This document shows, piece after piece, positions 33,701 to 45,872 of a DNA stretch of 64,000 nt (positions within the stretch are counted from its first letter, which is position 1; each line of letters begins with the position of its first letter). Made by a program: the position numbers and the translations under genes. The stretch is from assembly GCA_015178975.1 (NCBI GenBank), contig WHVD01000004.1, forward strand, positions 1-64,000, written 5' to 3'. The notes under the pieces are model-generated. The model searched no databases and was not told where the DNA came from. It saw nothing but the letters and a program-made list of their open reading frames with translations. Source of the DNA: Hysterangium stoloniferum (lineage: Eukaryota; Basidiomycota; Agaricomycetes; Hysterangiales; Hysterangiaceae).

Positions 33701-35726
33701 CGATTCATCTGGGAGTTCGAATACTTCAGACTGGGGAGGGAACTCAGGACGTGGGGAACGCCACAATGAAGTGCCTAATACCCCTTTTCGAACTCCGATG
33801 CGGTCTCAATCTAGCGCGCTTATTGATGACTTACCTAAGGACAAGAAGGTCACTCTTAACACCAACGACCTTAAGATCAAATGGTCTGATCTTCCCTGAA
33901 TACGATGGAGCTCAATCTGAAGCCCTGGACTATATCATGGATATCATGAGTCTCGCGGAGATATCAGACTCTATGAGTGCGATCTTAGGAGTTGCTCTGC
34001 CAAGACGACTCAAGGGGCATGCTAAGGTCTGGTGGAGCACCTTAGACCGTGAGCATTGTACTGAATTCAGTCAATCTCATGGGTCGTTTCTTTGGGGTAT
34101 CGTCGAAGGATTGCTCGGAACTCGTTGGCGTGAATCCTTAGCCTTAGAATGGGAAGCTATGAAATTTCGACAGGCTGGTCACGATCGTGAGACACCCGTC
34201 CACTATATCCAATGGAGAGTTAAACTTTATCGTTTCCTGTACGGGTTCCACCAGGACAGAGGGGATGAGACACGCAGACTCATTCTCACATGCTGCCTAC
34301 GGAATGGCTCTACCTTCTTCAAGGACAACCCATCGATGATATCATGAGTTTACAGACTTATGCTAATAACCTGCAAGAAGCTCTGATTAACGCTTGGGTC
34401 CAAACACACCGGGAACGTTACAGGTTCCAGAAACCGCGCATAATGTTATCGGAGGGTCAAGAATTGGATTTTAGAGTCACCGGCGACTCCTCTTCACCTA
34501 ACCATATTCTCGTTAGCGAGACTAACGAGAGAGGCTCGACGAGAAGGACTGTTCCGGACGTCGCTGATCCAAAACAGGGAAAGTGTCATGGAAAAATGTT
34601 CTTCGAGAGGAGTAACAAGAGGAGTTCGGTCAAACCCACCAAGGAATGTTGGATATGCGGAAGTCCGGAGCATTTTAAGATAGACTGCCCTCAAGCTGGC
34701 AAAATGTCTCATTATGTCTCTATCAACAAATGCTCCGCACAGGATATGTCGGAGGAAGCTGAGGAGCAAAGGTTATATGAAGCGGTTCATGGACTATCTA
34801 TACAAGGACAAGTAAATAGCTCTGATGACGAATTGACTTTTGTTTCCATTTATGCGCCCCATGTCAGAGACAAATTAGTGAGGGAGGAAAATCGAACGAC
34901 TGGTGAAGCTCTTCCATCTGAAGCTTATGTATCCATACTCGCCACAGATTTCTTTGAAAAAGGAGACCGGCTGAGTGCTCATCGGCAGGACCTTGAAGGC
35001 CTGACCGAGAACTACTGTCAGACTGGAGATTCTCACGAACAAATCAGTTCGAATTCGCTCTGTTCGCCTGGAGCTGATGTTGACACTTTCCCATTTGATC
35101 CCGGGAACCCCCCTGATTTACTACCGTACGAGAACTCGGATTCGGAGGACAGCGATGATGATCCAGTATTGGATTCCCCTTCGAAGCATGTTCCTTGCCG
35201 GAGTGAGCGCAGGACCGTAAGCTTGTCCTGGCGCAAGGAAAGTAAGAGGCCTCGAATCCAATACCCTCGTCCCAGTCGTCTGATGAAGGAGGATACTACA
35301 ATCCTTTATCGAAAACGGGATCCTCCCAGTGGTTACTCTAGCATAGGAGTTGCAGCGCTCCATGTTTTCGGTCATGTAGGAACTCCCGATTCACCCGAAC
35401 GCGTTAAAATTCGAATGGACACGGGAGTGGATCTTTCCCTTATATCGGAGGAATTCTACAAGGAGCTGCAGGGCATATATAAGTTGAAACAAGGACTCAA
35501 GTTACGTCTAATCCAGCTCACGGGTAACGCTAAGGTTATCAGATATGTTAATATTCCCATTTACCTGGAGGACGACAGTGGAACGTTACTGAAGTTCGCG
35601 GCAGAAACTTATGTCGTGAGAGGAATGATGGTGCCAATTCTTTTAGGAGAAGACTTCCATATTAATTATGAAATTGGTACTCTAAGAGATCAGCCGTTGG
35701 GATCTAGACTTATTCTCCCAGGATGA
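33609..35726 (+). pseudogene. Gag C-terminal half, zinc knuckle and protease, copy B
   Basis: Frames 33609-33899, 33751-34347 and 34290-35726 overlap and together cover gag from the Ser/Asn-rich segment through LPRRLKGHAKVWWS, the CCHC knuckle CWICGSPEHFKIDC and into the protease. Unlike copy A, gag and protease are joined in one frame here. The protease motif reads RMDTGVDLSLISEEF, so the third residue after the catalytic D-T-G is Val in place of Ala. A TGA at 35724-35726 ends the frame. Confidence 0.85.
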
Positions 35727-37252
35727 CAGGGTTTTATTCCAGCCAGTTCTTCTAAGGAACCTCAACCTTTGACCTTCACCGTCAATAATGCCCTTTTTGG
35801 GAAGCATGAGAAGGAGTCATCCAAACTCACCTCTCTCCCCGATAAAGGTGTGTGTACTGAAAGAGTCGTGCGAGCCTTGGAGGATTGCACTATCGATCCA
35901 GAGTCAGCCAGACTAGTGCCTATTTTTGTTGAAGATCTAGAGGGCGATGAATGGATTGTTGAAGGAATTGTATTGCAAAACGAGGACGGTTCGATATTAG
36001 CCACACCAATCACGGCAATTTCAAGGAATAGTGCAGCAGTACCTTTAGCCAATCCATCGCTAACCCCTAAGACTATCCGACGAGGGGAGACAATAGGGAT
36101 AATTCATGACCCCGCTCGTTGGGCTCACAAGCCCAGGTCACTCAAGGAGAAAGGTTTAATGGTAGCAGGCGCGACCAAGATCGCACACCTTATCGAAAGT
36201 CTCTCTCAACTTGAGGAGGACCATCAAGTTGCCTCAGAAAGGCCTAAGCCACCTGTTGAACCAGAAATTGCGGACGATTTCGAACTGCCTGGTCCTAAGA
36301 CGGCTGCAGTGGCTGATAATGAGAAATTTGCCTCAGAGGATCTTCACAAGTTAGTCAATTTGGGACCGGATATACCAACGGAGGTCCTGCCACGTCTCAG
36401 ATCAGTTTTGACTGAGAACATTAAGGCTTTCGGAGTCGACGGACGGTTAGGGCAAGTGGACTGTAGAGTCCCTGTCCCCTTGAAAGAGGGAGCCTAGCCC
36501 ATATCCATGCCTATGTTCCCTTCATCCCCTGCCAATAGGAGAGTTATAGACGAGCAAATGGATACCTGGTTCGAACAAGGTGTCATTGAGCCATCTAAAA
36601 GCCCCTGGGGAGCGCCAGCCTTTGTAGTATATCGCAATGGTAAACTGTGGGTGGTCATCGACTATCGGAAACTTAATCATCTCACTGTTCCAGACGAATT
36701 TTCTTTACCACGCCAATCGGAGATCATGCAGGCGCTGTCGGGGTCAAATGTTCTTTCTTCTTTCGATGCGCTAGCCAGGTTTACTCAATTAGAAATGTTG
36801 GAGGACGATAAGCCCAAAACAGCCTTTAGATCCCATAGAGGGCTGTGGCAATTTAAAAGGATGCCATTCGGGCTCAGAAACGGCTCCTCCACATTTCAGC
36901 ACGTCATGCAAACAGTTTTAGCACCCTACTTGTGGATTTTTTGTTTAGTCTACATCGATGACATAGTCATATTCTCTAAGAACTGGGATGATCATTTGCT
37001 TCACCTGAATCAGGTGCTTGGCGCTATCGCTTCGGCCGGTATCACTCTCTCTCCCAAGAAATGTTTTATCGGATATAATTCGATATTGTTATTGGGTCAT
37101 AAAGTATCCAGGTTAGGTTTTTCAACCCACCAAGAAAAAGCTCGCGCTATATTGGAATTGGCCCCACCCACTAAGGTTTCTGACCTACAACGGTTCCTTG
37201 GAATGGTCCTTTACTTTTCAGCATATATACCATTCTATTCATGGATGGTGTC
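35727..37252 (+). pseudogene. Linker and reverse transcriptase, copy B, with stops
   Basis: Frames 35769-36497 and 36507-37252 are in line and separated by a single TAG at 36495. They contain the protease-RT linker, SPWGAPAFVVYRNGK, VVIDYRKLNHLTVPDEF, SSFDALARFTQLE, KRMPFGLRNGSSTFQ and the catalytic YIDDIVIFS. The RT is otherwise in one frame, unlike copy A. It is cut after the connection domain by the LTR of element D. Confidence 0.9.
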
Positions 37253-38571
37253 TGTAATGTATTCAGGGGATTCTCTTAGATAGCTCAATATATGCTATAG
37301 TGTCACAGAGCTTCAACAATAAAACAAGCAAAGGTCCAGTAATTTAAATACTGATAGATTAATGAGCTGCGCTATGAAGCTTAAACAACTCAAATCAATG
37401 CTTATTTTGATTATTGAAAGGTTCAATAGAACTGTGTATGACTCTTTTAGCAAATACAAGAACTATTCCTTGAGAATAGGGGCTGGAAGCTGAATATATG
37501 CGCAGTAACTTGGCAGAGACTTGATATAAGAGCTTCGGATTTTTGTATGCTTATTTGTAACTATTAATAGTTATTTAACAAGGTGTTAAATAATTTATTA
37601 ATAGAGAAAATAAATTGTATTGGATTATCTGAGTGCTTGTACTTGATTAATTCAATAAACTTAGGGCTGGGCCTTGAGTAATCTAGTATTGGCAGGGATT
37701 TCAGTAAGGATACTTAGATACTTATTAGGTTTATTATCTAATTAATAAGCCTAAAGGGTAGCTGTGAGGCTGGGGAACTTAGATGATTAGCTAAGTCCAA
37801 GAGTTGCTGACAAAGATTCAAGATGCTGCAAGTGTAGGTGCTTGCAGTGAGTGTATCAGACTAAGGCTATTATTGTCCTTAGGATGATTAGATAAGCTGG
37901 TGCTGTGCTGCAAATATGTGTGTGATAAGATGATTTATTGGAAACTTAGCCCTCCTTATATACATTTTGATAACTCAATGATTAGCTAACTATTTAGTTT
38001 ATGAGGTCATTAGTGAGATCATAATGACCTCATATTCTACTCATTATTTACCCTTTGTTTAACATGTGATTCCCTTCTCTGAGACAAGGGTTCTAACCTC
38101 TTGCTTGAACATGAAGGTTCAAGGCCGCGGTCCCGGGGACGGAAGCAAACGATGAGTCGGCGGAACCTAATAATGACTCAGGTAGTCACGTTCGTGACAT
38201 GTGTGACTCGGGTAGTCCAATCGTGACTTGTGTGACTCGGGTAGTCACATTCGTGACTCGTGTGACATCCCGACACTGGAGGCTTATGTAATAAGTCACA
38301 TGACTCCAAAAATGCGCAAACTAGGCTGCACAAGGTGCCGAAAGGTAATAACTAAGTAAATAAAATATAATAATTAGTTAAAAATTATAATAAATTAACT
38401 AAGATATAATAGCATAATATGAGTTCATATATGCTATTATTATGCGAGTTAAAAGGAATAGAGCCTATATTTCACAATAAAAATATAATAAAAATACAAT
38501 AAATTCGAGAAAATATTGATAAATTCAAAGAAAATTAAGAGAAAATTATGAGATAAAGCTGATACCTCACA
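37253..38571 (-). repeat. 3' LTR of element D
   Basis: 1319 bp. On the plus strand it begins TGTAATGTATTCAGGGG and ends GATACCTCACA. It matches 43990-45285 almost base for base except for the number of 30-bp repeat units. Just inside (38572 onward, read on the minus strand) is GAAGAGGGGATTT, a plausible polypurine tract. Confidence 0.92.
38175..38263. repeat. Three-unit 29/30-bp minisatellite in the 3' LTR of element D
   Basis: Units at 38175, 38205 and 38234 share GACTCGGGTAGTCAC. Each contains an inverted GTGAC..GTCAC pair. The other LTR has two units (44915-44974), which accounts for most of the length difference between the LTRs. Confidence 0.88.
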
Positions 38572-39218
38572 AAATCCCCTCTTCCTTTTGACTGAGTCAT
38601 AATACTCATCGCTTTCTGAGAATTAAATAATACTTTGTTTTAGACGAAAAAATAATAATACCTTTTGTTTTTAAATGATAAAAGAATAAGATGTTAATCT
38701 AATCAATTATCATAGTCGGGAGAAATAGGAATAACGTCGACTATTTCTTCCTGTTGATTAATTATTGACGATGAAGTCGTTGCTTGATCGCTTGGTGGGA
38801 AAAATTGAAAATATTATCGGTTTTAGAGTTGGATAAAGCATATGAGAAGCTGGAACTTCATTTTGAGAAGGTTTCCCTTCCATGATTTTAATAGAGTAGT
38901 CCAATTCGGTGACTGGGGAGAGTTCCATATGAAATTTTAAACTTTTTTGATGTGGAAACATTTTCTTTTACTTGAATACATAAGAATGAAAGAAATAATG
39001 GTGCATATAGGGTGCATATATTGATGTTTTGGTTATTTAGAGCTGAGTCGGCCAGTGAGACTACTGTGAGTCTTGGATGGTTGCTGTGCACTCTTTCTTT
39101 TGTTTCTCCAGTCACAAAGAATTGCAGGAGCATTCTTCAGGTACTTTTGGAGTAATGAGAATAACAGGTTGACAACCCAAGCATAAAATGGAATATATGC
39201 TGAGAAATAGACCATCAT
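38572..39218 (-). pseudogene. Remnants of pol C-terminus, element D
   Basis: The frame at 39033-39218 begins with VYFSAYIPFYAW, the RT connection seen in copies A and B, then turns into unrelated sequence. The frame 38758-38961 near the 3' LTR has charged and Pro-rich sequence that could be the tail of integrase. The region between should hold RNase H and the integrase core (over 2 kb in copy A) and does not, so a large deletion has occurred. Confidence 0.6.
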
Positions 39219-39258
39219 TCCAAGAATGTTTGAAGCTCATGAACATTTCGGGGTTCTT

Positions 39259-40323
39259 CTAATTGCAAAATAGTATGATCTTCTCCTTATTAGTAGATAA
39301 TCCAAGTCGGGAGACTTTCTGCCTTAATAACTGAAGTGATTGGTAGGCAAAATGGCATTTTGAGGGAGATAAGGTCATTTTAGAAGCAATGATTGCTTTG
39401 AGGGCTGATTCTGTATGCATTAAATGATCTTCAAAAGGTTTTAGAGAAGATGACAATATCATCAATGTAGACCAAAGCAAATATCCAGAGGAATGGGGAT
39501 AGAATATTCTGCATAATTCTCTGGAAGACTGCTGGGCCATTTCTGAATCCAAAGGGCATTCTCAGGAATTGATAAAGCCTCTGTGTGTTCTGAAAGCTGT
39601 CTTCTCTTTATCTTTTGATGCCATTTCCAATTGAGTAAAACGGGCTAATGCATCTAGTGTAGATAACCACTGAGATCCAGTTAATGCTTGTAATATATCA
39701 TCTTGCCGAGGCAGTGGAAATTCATCTGGAATGACTTGAGCATTAAGTTGCCTGAAGTCAATTACCATCCTGGGCTTTCCTTGCCGATAAATAATAAATG
39801 CAGGAGCACCCCAAGGGCTTTTGGAAGGCTCAATAACTTGTAATTTGACCCATTTATCCATCTGCTCATCAATAATCTCTCTATTCTTAGGTGAGGCAAA
39901 GAATGGAGGTCGGGAAATTTCTCTTGTTCCTTCTCTAAGATTTATCTCCACCTTGGCAGGATAGTGGCCTAATCTTCCATCTAATCCAAAGGCTAATCGA
40001 TTCTTCCATAAGATAGCCTTTAGTTGATTCTTCTGCTCCAATGATAAATCCTTATTGATATCAATCTCTTCAAAGAATTTATCAGAGCTAATATCATCAG
40101 GAGGAGTTTCTGCTGTCTTTGGGCCACCTTCTGATTCTCCTTGAGTATTAGGCTGATCAATAGAATTGTATTTCGGATTGAGAAGTTGGCTAGCAATGCT
40201 CTTTATCAAATAGGAATGAGCACTTAGATGGGATAGTTGCTCATTGTCTAAATGTTCCAGGCTATCTAACCATGTTTCTGGATTATGGGAGTAGCCTAGT
40301 ATTTGGCCTTCATGTATATGCAC
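39259..40323 (-). pseudogene. Reverse transcriptase, element D, one frameshift
   Basis: Frame 39562-40323 has the RT N-terminal half: IEPSKSPWGAPAFIIYRQGK, MVIDFRQLNAQVIPDEF and STLDALARFTQLEM. After a frame change near 39555 the second frame (39259-39552) gives the FQRIMQN-like block, LVYIDDIVIFSKTF-type palm motif and the LSPSKCHFAYQS segment. The catalytic YxDD box is visible. Similarity to the A/B family is clear but well below that between A and B. Confidence 0.85.
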
Positions 40324-40442
40324 TGGGAAACTTGAGAAATTGGAAATATATAACCGAGGATTTTTCCGAGTAATGATAGAATCAGGTGTTGCATAGAAAT
40401 CTTGGTCTCCCCGGGTAGATAAGAATATCTTCTCTATATATG

Positions 40443-41243
40443 CTATATCAGATCCCTTTGGGAAGGACAGGTTACTGGTATAGCACTTATAGACTCTGGA
40501 GAAATTGTTATGTCAATGCTAGACCTTACTGAATTCTCAGTTTCCTTAGATTGAATTGATTTCTTTATTTTTTTGTTCTTCCTATGAGCCTTAATTTTTC
40601 CAGCTAGATCCGAGAGCTTTGGAGTGACATTAACTTGGAAAGCTTCACCTCTTTCATCCTTTAATAAAGGTCCAATAGAATTTTGAACTTTGATAGACCT
40701 TCCACTAGAGCCAAAGCTCAAGATTGAACCTTCCTCTCCTCGGATCACTGAGATTGCATATTGGTCTGCAAAATCATTGCCAATAATGAATGGAGTAGTC
40801 ATTCCTTTGACTACATAAGCTTCAATGATTAATTCTACTGGCCCTTGACTTGTATCAAAGTAAATAGGCAAGGAAATAAATCCAGATATTGTAGAGGCTC
40901 CAGTTACTTGAATTAAATTGATTCTCTGTCCATTTTTAATCTTTGGAGGATTTTCGAGTTGAGATAAAGTAGAGTGAGATATCAATGAAATGTCTGCTCC
41001 AGAATCCACTATAATATTTGTAGGATTTTTGCCATAACTTCCAAGCCATCCTTGAGTAGAAGTGGCTTGTGCTCCAAGGAAAGCACAACCGGGAGGCCTG
41101 GCCATCAGTCTTGGCAAAGAAAATATTTCCCTCTTGGTGGAATTAGCTAGTTTGATAATATAGTTCTTGACATTGAAGATTCCATTCAACATTTTCCACT
41201 GTAATTTCTGCTCAGATGCCCTTTTCTGCACACTAATTCCCAT
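40443..41243 (-). pseudogene. Protease region, element D
   Basis: The retropepsin motif is IIVDSGADISLIS (DSG in place of DTG), with TPFIIGNDFADQ further on. A Lys-rich tail follows (KAHRKNKKIKK). It is separated from gag by about 130 bp that contain stops and from RT by a further gap. The domain seems otherwise intact. Confidence 0.8.
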
Positions 41244-41374
41244 GTTATCTGAATATATGCTGGTTTCCCTTTCACCTTCAATCTCTGATCCCCTCTGACT
41301 CGACTCGGGTCTGAAGACTGGTTATTTGAAGTGGAAACCATGTTAACTGATGTGCATATATTCAGTGCTTGAGA

Positions 41375-43731
41375 TTATTCTGTGTTGGAATGCTCTTCTG
41401 AATTCAATTCAATCAAATCAGTTGATTCCTCTATAGTTTCTTGAGAGCTCTCTTCTTCTGAGCTACAATTGTAATAGAGGTCATCATATTCTGTTTGAGC
41501 TTGAATATCTTCTTCAGTTTGACTAATAAAATTTGTCCGAGCATTTCTTATTCCTTTCTTGGAGTACTTGCAGTCATAGTCCCAATGCTTTGGGCTGCCA
41601 CAATGCCTACAAGGCCTAGCCTTCTTGGATTCCGGAGTATTCCCTTTAGAGACAATTGAGTCATCTCTTGGGAACTGAGGTTTCCCAATATTAGGACTCC
41701 AACCAATTAAAGTGGATCTTGCAAACTTGAAACGGTTAGGTCTTGAGGCAAAGCCTTTAGGCTCTCTAATTGACTGCTCCAGTTGCTTCAATCTTCTGTC
41801 TATGGAAGAGGTAGAAGAAGTGAAGAAGGATGTTTGAAGAGCTTCCTCATGATGCTTAATGGCAGTTGCAAATTCTCTCAAACTCTTATACCAGTGAGTG
41901 TCTAGAATGGCTGCCCAGAACTCAGGAGCTCCATTCATCACTTCCATAATTGTTTCAGAGTCTGAAAGCCTGTATACCATGCTGAGAAGCTCTGTTTTCC
42001 AAATGAAATAGCTTGTAGGAGATTCAGTGGAGTGTCCTGCTTCCCGGTAGTTTGCTTTATTAGCTCTACTTTTCTGCCGGTCAAGCCAAGACCTATTCAT
42101 GTAATAAACACAAATAGCCCTTCTCAAGGTACTCCAAGAGACTGTAATCTCACGGCGGTAATCTGTTGGTAATGACCAAAACCATAAGTCGGCTTCCTTC
42201 TCAAGCCTGAGAGGGATTAATTGTCCCAACTGTTGGAATATATAGTTGCTTCGTTCAGATAGATTATTGATCTTGAATATCCATTTGGACAAAGTGTCTG
42301 GATCACCATCCCACTTGGGAATAATTTCTGGCTTCAGTTTCAGATCAAAGTGAGCTTCTTGTATGCTCTTAGCACTTGTAGTATCAGGTAGCTTGGGTGG
42401 CCCCCTCATAGAATTAAATCTTCTAGGGCCACTAGGACCATTATCTCCATTATCTCCATCACCAGGAGGACCTCCTCCTCCTTGGGAGATGTTTGATTCT
42501 CCAAATAAACCTGACCTATGAGGTCTTCTATATGATGTTCTCCTATCCCTCTCAGGATCATAAGGTATATGCAACCCAAGAGGTTCTCTGACAGGCTCCT
42601 TCTGAGGAATTGTAGTTCCTAAACCTGTAGTAGTATATGGCAATGAAGCCTGCCTTTCAGGAGGCCTTCTAGTTTGAGGCTCTTGTAGTAACTCTGACAA
42701 TCTTCGAGATTCTGACATATATGCAGGCAGATTATCATAAGGGGAGTGGTCACTTGAGTGAGGACTGCTTGTATCTTCAGAAATATGCTTTCTAGCCTCT
42801 TGCAAGCCTCGTTCTTCATGTAGAGGCACTCCCTTTTTAGTTTCATGCTTCAAAATGCTATAATCGATTTCTTCTCCTTCAGAAGGTAATTCAAATTTTA
42901 CTTCACTTGTCATTTCTTTAGGAGTTGAATGGATTATGCCTATAGGTTCATGACTAGGTGGTTTTGAAGGTGATTCTATTTCTGGAGGAAGCTGAATCTG
43001 GCTGATCCCCTCAGACTCGACCTGGGCTGGGGAAGCCTCTTGCTCAGGTACTTCAGTTTCACCCATTGGAATTAGAGCCTTGTGGAAATATAAATATGCC
43101 AGAGTATTCTCAATCTCTTCACGATAGAGAACTGAGATAACTTCAAAGTCTTCTTGACTCCAAGCTTCTCTAGGATCATCATATGGTTCCCATTTTGGTA
43201 GTTTAGGTACTTGTATGCCCCTTGAAGTGAGGATAGGAGTTGCCTTATCAATATGCTCTTGAAGTATCTCCTGTAATAACTCATAACATCCAGGATCTGT
43301 ATGATATCCAGCCTCTTCTAAGGGCAAATCCCTATTCTCCTCACTAGGGATTCCTCCCAGTAGGTCTTCTAACAAATAGAGAACATGAGCCGCTACCTTT
43401 TCAGCCTGCTTGGGCAAAGGCCTATAGGGTAGACTATCTGTGTGTGGAATATATCTCTTCCCAACTTTCAGGATGAGTTCTCTGCAAGGTTTATGTTGAA
43501 AGGTTGTCTCATCCAATCTCCTCAATCTCACTGTACTTGGATACAGGTAAGTAAATCTCCTGGTCTGGCTTTATCATTCCTGAATAGATGCCTTTGTGGA
43601 GATGCAGAGAAACTGTAGACTGGAGTATCTGGAATGGTAACATTGAGATGGCGGAAATGTTGAGGAGTAGTGGTTGGTGCTGGAGAGACTAATCTCTCTG
43701 GGTGTAGTTGTATGCTAGGTGTTTTGGACAT
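41375..43731 (-). pseudogene. Gag, element D, one frame change near its N-terminus
   Basis: An ATG at 43731 opens a 67-codon Pro-rich N-terminus that is out of frame with the long gag frame (41375-43531), so a shift near 43535 is required. The body has an acidic Pro/Glu-rich segment, a central Arg/Gly/Asp-rich stretch (GGGGPPGDGDNGDNGPSG), a gag homology region ending about residue 560, and a CCHC knuckle CRHCGSPKHWDYDC near the C-terminus. It would bind element RNA and assemble particles if translated. Length is about 780 residues, long for a gag. Confidence 0.8.
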
Positions 43732-43989
43732 AGTAGAATTATTTCTAGTCCTACTAAGGGTAAATCGAATACTGTTAGGTGGTAAGAGAGTAGGAGTATT
43801 CGATGGAGGAATAGGTGTATTGATTTGATTCGAAGAAAGCTTTTGTAGCTTGAATGTAACTTGATTTAGTCTTGATTTGATTTCAAAATGTTCTGGATGA
43901 AAGCCTTGGTCCAGAATATATGTGGGTTACTGAAAGATTGCTGCAACAATAGATTGAAACAAGATCTTCCCAGAACGTCCACCAATTTT

Positions 43990-45285
43990 TGTAATGTATT
44001 CAAGGGATTCTCTTAAATAGCTCAATATATGCTATAGTGTCACAGAGCTTCAACAATAAAACAAGCAAAGGTCCAGTAATTTAAATACTGATAGATTAAT
44101 GAGCTGCGCTATGAAGCTTAAACAACTCAAATCAATGCTTATTTTGAGTATTGAAAGGTTCAATAGAACTGTGTATGACTCTTTTAGCAAATACAAGAAC
44201 TATTCCTTGAGAATAGGGGCTGGAAGCTGAATATATGCGCAGTAACTTGGCAGAGACTTGATATAAGAGCTTCGGATTCTGGTATGCGTATTTGTAACTA
44301 TTAATAGTTATTTAACAAGGTGTTAAATAATTTATTAATAGAGAAAATAAATTGTATTGGATTATCTGAGTGCTTGTACTTGATTAATTCAATAAACTTA
44401 GGGCTGGGCCTTGAGTAATCTAGTATTGGCAGGCATTTCAGTAAGGATACTTAGATACTTATTAGGTTTATTATCTAATTAATAAGCCTAAAAGGTAGCT
44501 GTGAGGCTGGGGAACTTAGATGATTAGCTAAGTCCAAGAGTTGCTGACAAAGATTCAAGATGCTGCAAGTGTAGGTGCTTGCAGTGAGTGTATCAGACTA
44601 AGGCTATTATTGTCCTTAGGATGATGAGGTAAGCTTCTGTGCTGTACTGTAAAATATGTGAGAGATAGATTGGTTTTATTGGAAATTTGGCCCTCCTTAT
44701 ATACATTTTGATAACTCAATGATTAGCTAACTATTTAGTTTATGAGGTAATTAGTGAGATCATAATGACCTCATATTCTACTCAATATTTACCCTTTGTC
44801 TATGATGTGATTCTCTTCTCTGAGACAAGGGTTGTAACTTTTTGCTTGAACATGAAGGTTCAAGGCCGCGGTCCCGGGACGGAAGCAAGCGATGAGTCGG
44901 CGGAACCTAATAATGACTCGGGTAGTCACGTTCGTGACTTGTGTGACTCGGGTAGTCACATTCGTGACCTTTGTGACATCCCGACACCGGAAGCTTATGT
45001 AATAGGTCACATGACTCCAAAAATGCGCAAACTAGGCTGCAGCAAGGTGCCGAAAGGTAATAACTAAGTAAATAAAATATAAATAATTAGTTAAAAATTA
45101 TAATAAATTAACTAAGATATAATAGCATAATATGAGTTCATATATGCTATTATTATGCGAAGTTAAAAGGAATAGAGCCTATATTTCACAATAAAAATAT
45201 AATAAAAATACAATAAATTTGAGAAAATATTAATAAATTCAAAGAAAATTAAGAGAAAATTATGAGATAAAGCTGATACCTCACA
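43990..45285 (-). repeat. 5' LTR of element D
   Basis: 1296 bp from TGTAATGTATTCAAGGG to GATACCTCACA on the plus strand, nearly identical to 37253-38571. On the minus strand the LTR is followed by AAAAATTGGTGGACGTTC, containing TGG as expected for a tRNA primer site. The near identity of the two LTRs implies a fairly recent insertion, or later gene conversion. Confidence 0.92.
44915..44974. repeat. Two-unit minisatellite in the 5' LTR of element D
   Basis: Same 30-bp unit as at 38175-38263, but two copies only. Confidence 0.85.
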
Positions 45286-45872
45286 CACGTGAAGGCGGAT
45301 AGCAGAGTACTTAGTATGAGACTTTTATAGATGTAAGAGGGTATTCTGAGTTGATATTCTGATTGCCTAGTAACTACAACTACAGCGGGTTCATATACAA
45401 GTATCAGGTCTCTAAAAAACACTAACTAGGAGAAGAGTGGAAAGTGGTATTGACAAATAAGCTTGACTAGAAACGGGAAGGTTACAATTAGTTCAGAGGC
45501 CATGAGATAACCGATAGCGGAGTTATGAGATAAGGAAATAGTCCAAAGGTTACAAGTATATTTAGACATATGTGAAACATTGAGTAGAACGGATCATCAT
45601 AATAAAAGGGATGTATCAAAGTTTAACCAGATAGTACGAGTATATTTCAATGGGGGCGTAAATGGAGTTTGATCACCGTGAAGGCATACGTCAGCATCGG
45701 GAAGCTGACAGTTTCCGATGTGAAGACTTGAACGATGACTTGAACGATGACTTGAATTGTCGATAGGAGGTGATAACCTCAGGGACCGTCGGGTTGCGAC
45801 ACGGTTGTAACACTGGAGAACCTACAGGGCAATACCCAAAAGTGACCACCACACCCTCCGATAAAACTAAAA
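45286..45872. other. Unassigned stretch between element D and the Ngaro recombinase
   Basis: It does not continue copy B, which is interrupted on the other side of element D. It may hold decayed Ngaro pol sequence, but I recognise no motif. A 12-bp unit, GACTTGAACGAT, is repeated almost three times at about 45724-45755. Confidence 0.4.

Larger units (their letters stand above)
31537..37252 (+). mobile_element. Ty3/gypsy chromovirus copy B, truncated in reverse transcriptase
   Basis: LTR, gag, protease and most of RT are collinear with copy A, but the element stops at 37252, just after the FSAYIPFYSWMVS segment, where the D-family LTR begins. RNase H, integrase and 3' LTR are absent. It carries its own lesions: a frameshift in gag near 33690, others near 33895 and 34290, a stop before the GFIPASS segment (35724), and a stop at 36495. 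Several copy A lesions are absent here, so the two copies decayed independently. Confidence 0.92.
37253..45285 (-). mobile_element. Ty3/gypsy element D with two LTRs and deleted pol
   Basis: Two LTRs of about 1.3 kb enclose gag, protease and reverse transcriptase on the minus strand. RT motifs are closely related to those of copies A and B. RNase H and integrase are essentially absent: after the RT connection at about 39033 only a short C-terminal remnant precedes the 3' LTR. Frameshifts occur in gag, RT and after RT. The bases outside the LTRs, GTGTC (37248-37252) and CACGT (45286-45290), do not match, so the usual 5-bp duplication is absent. Total length is 8.0 kb. Confidence 0.9.
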
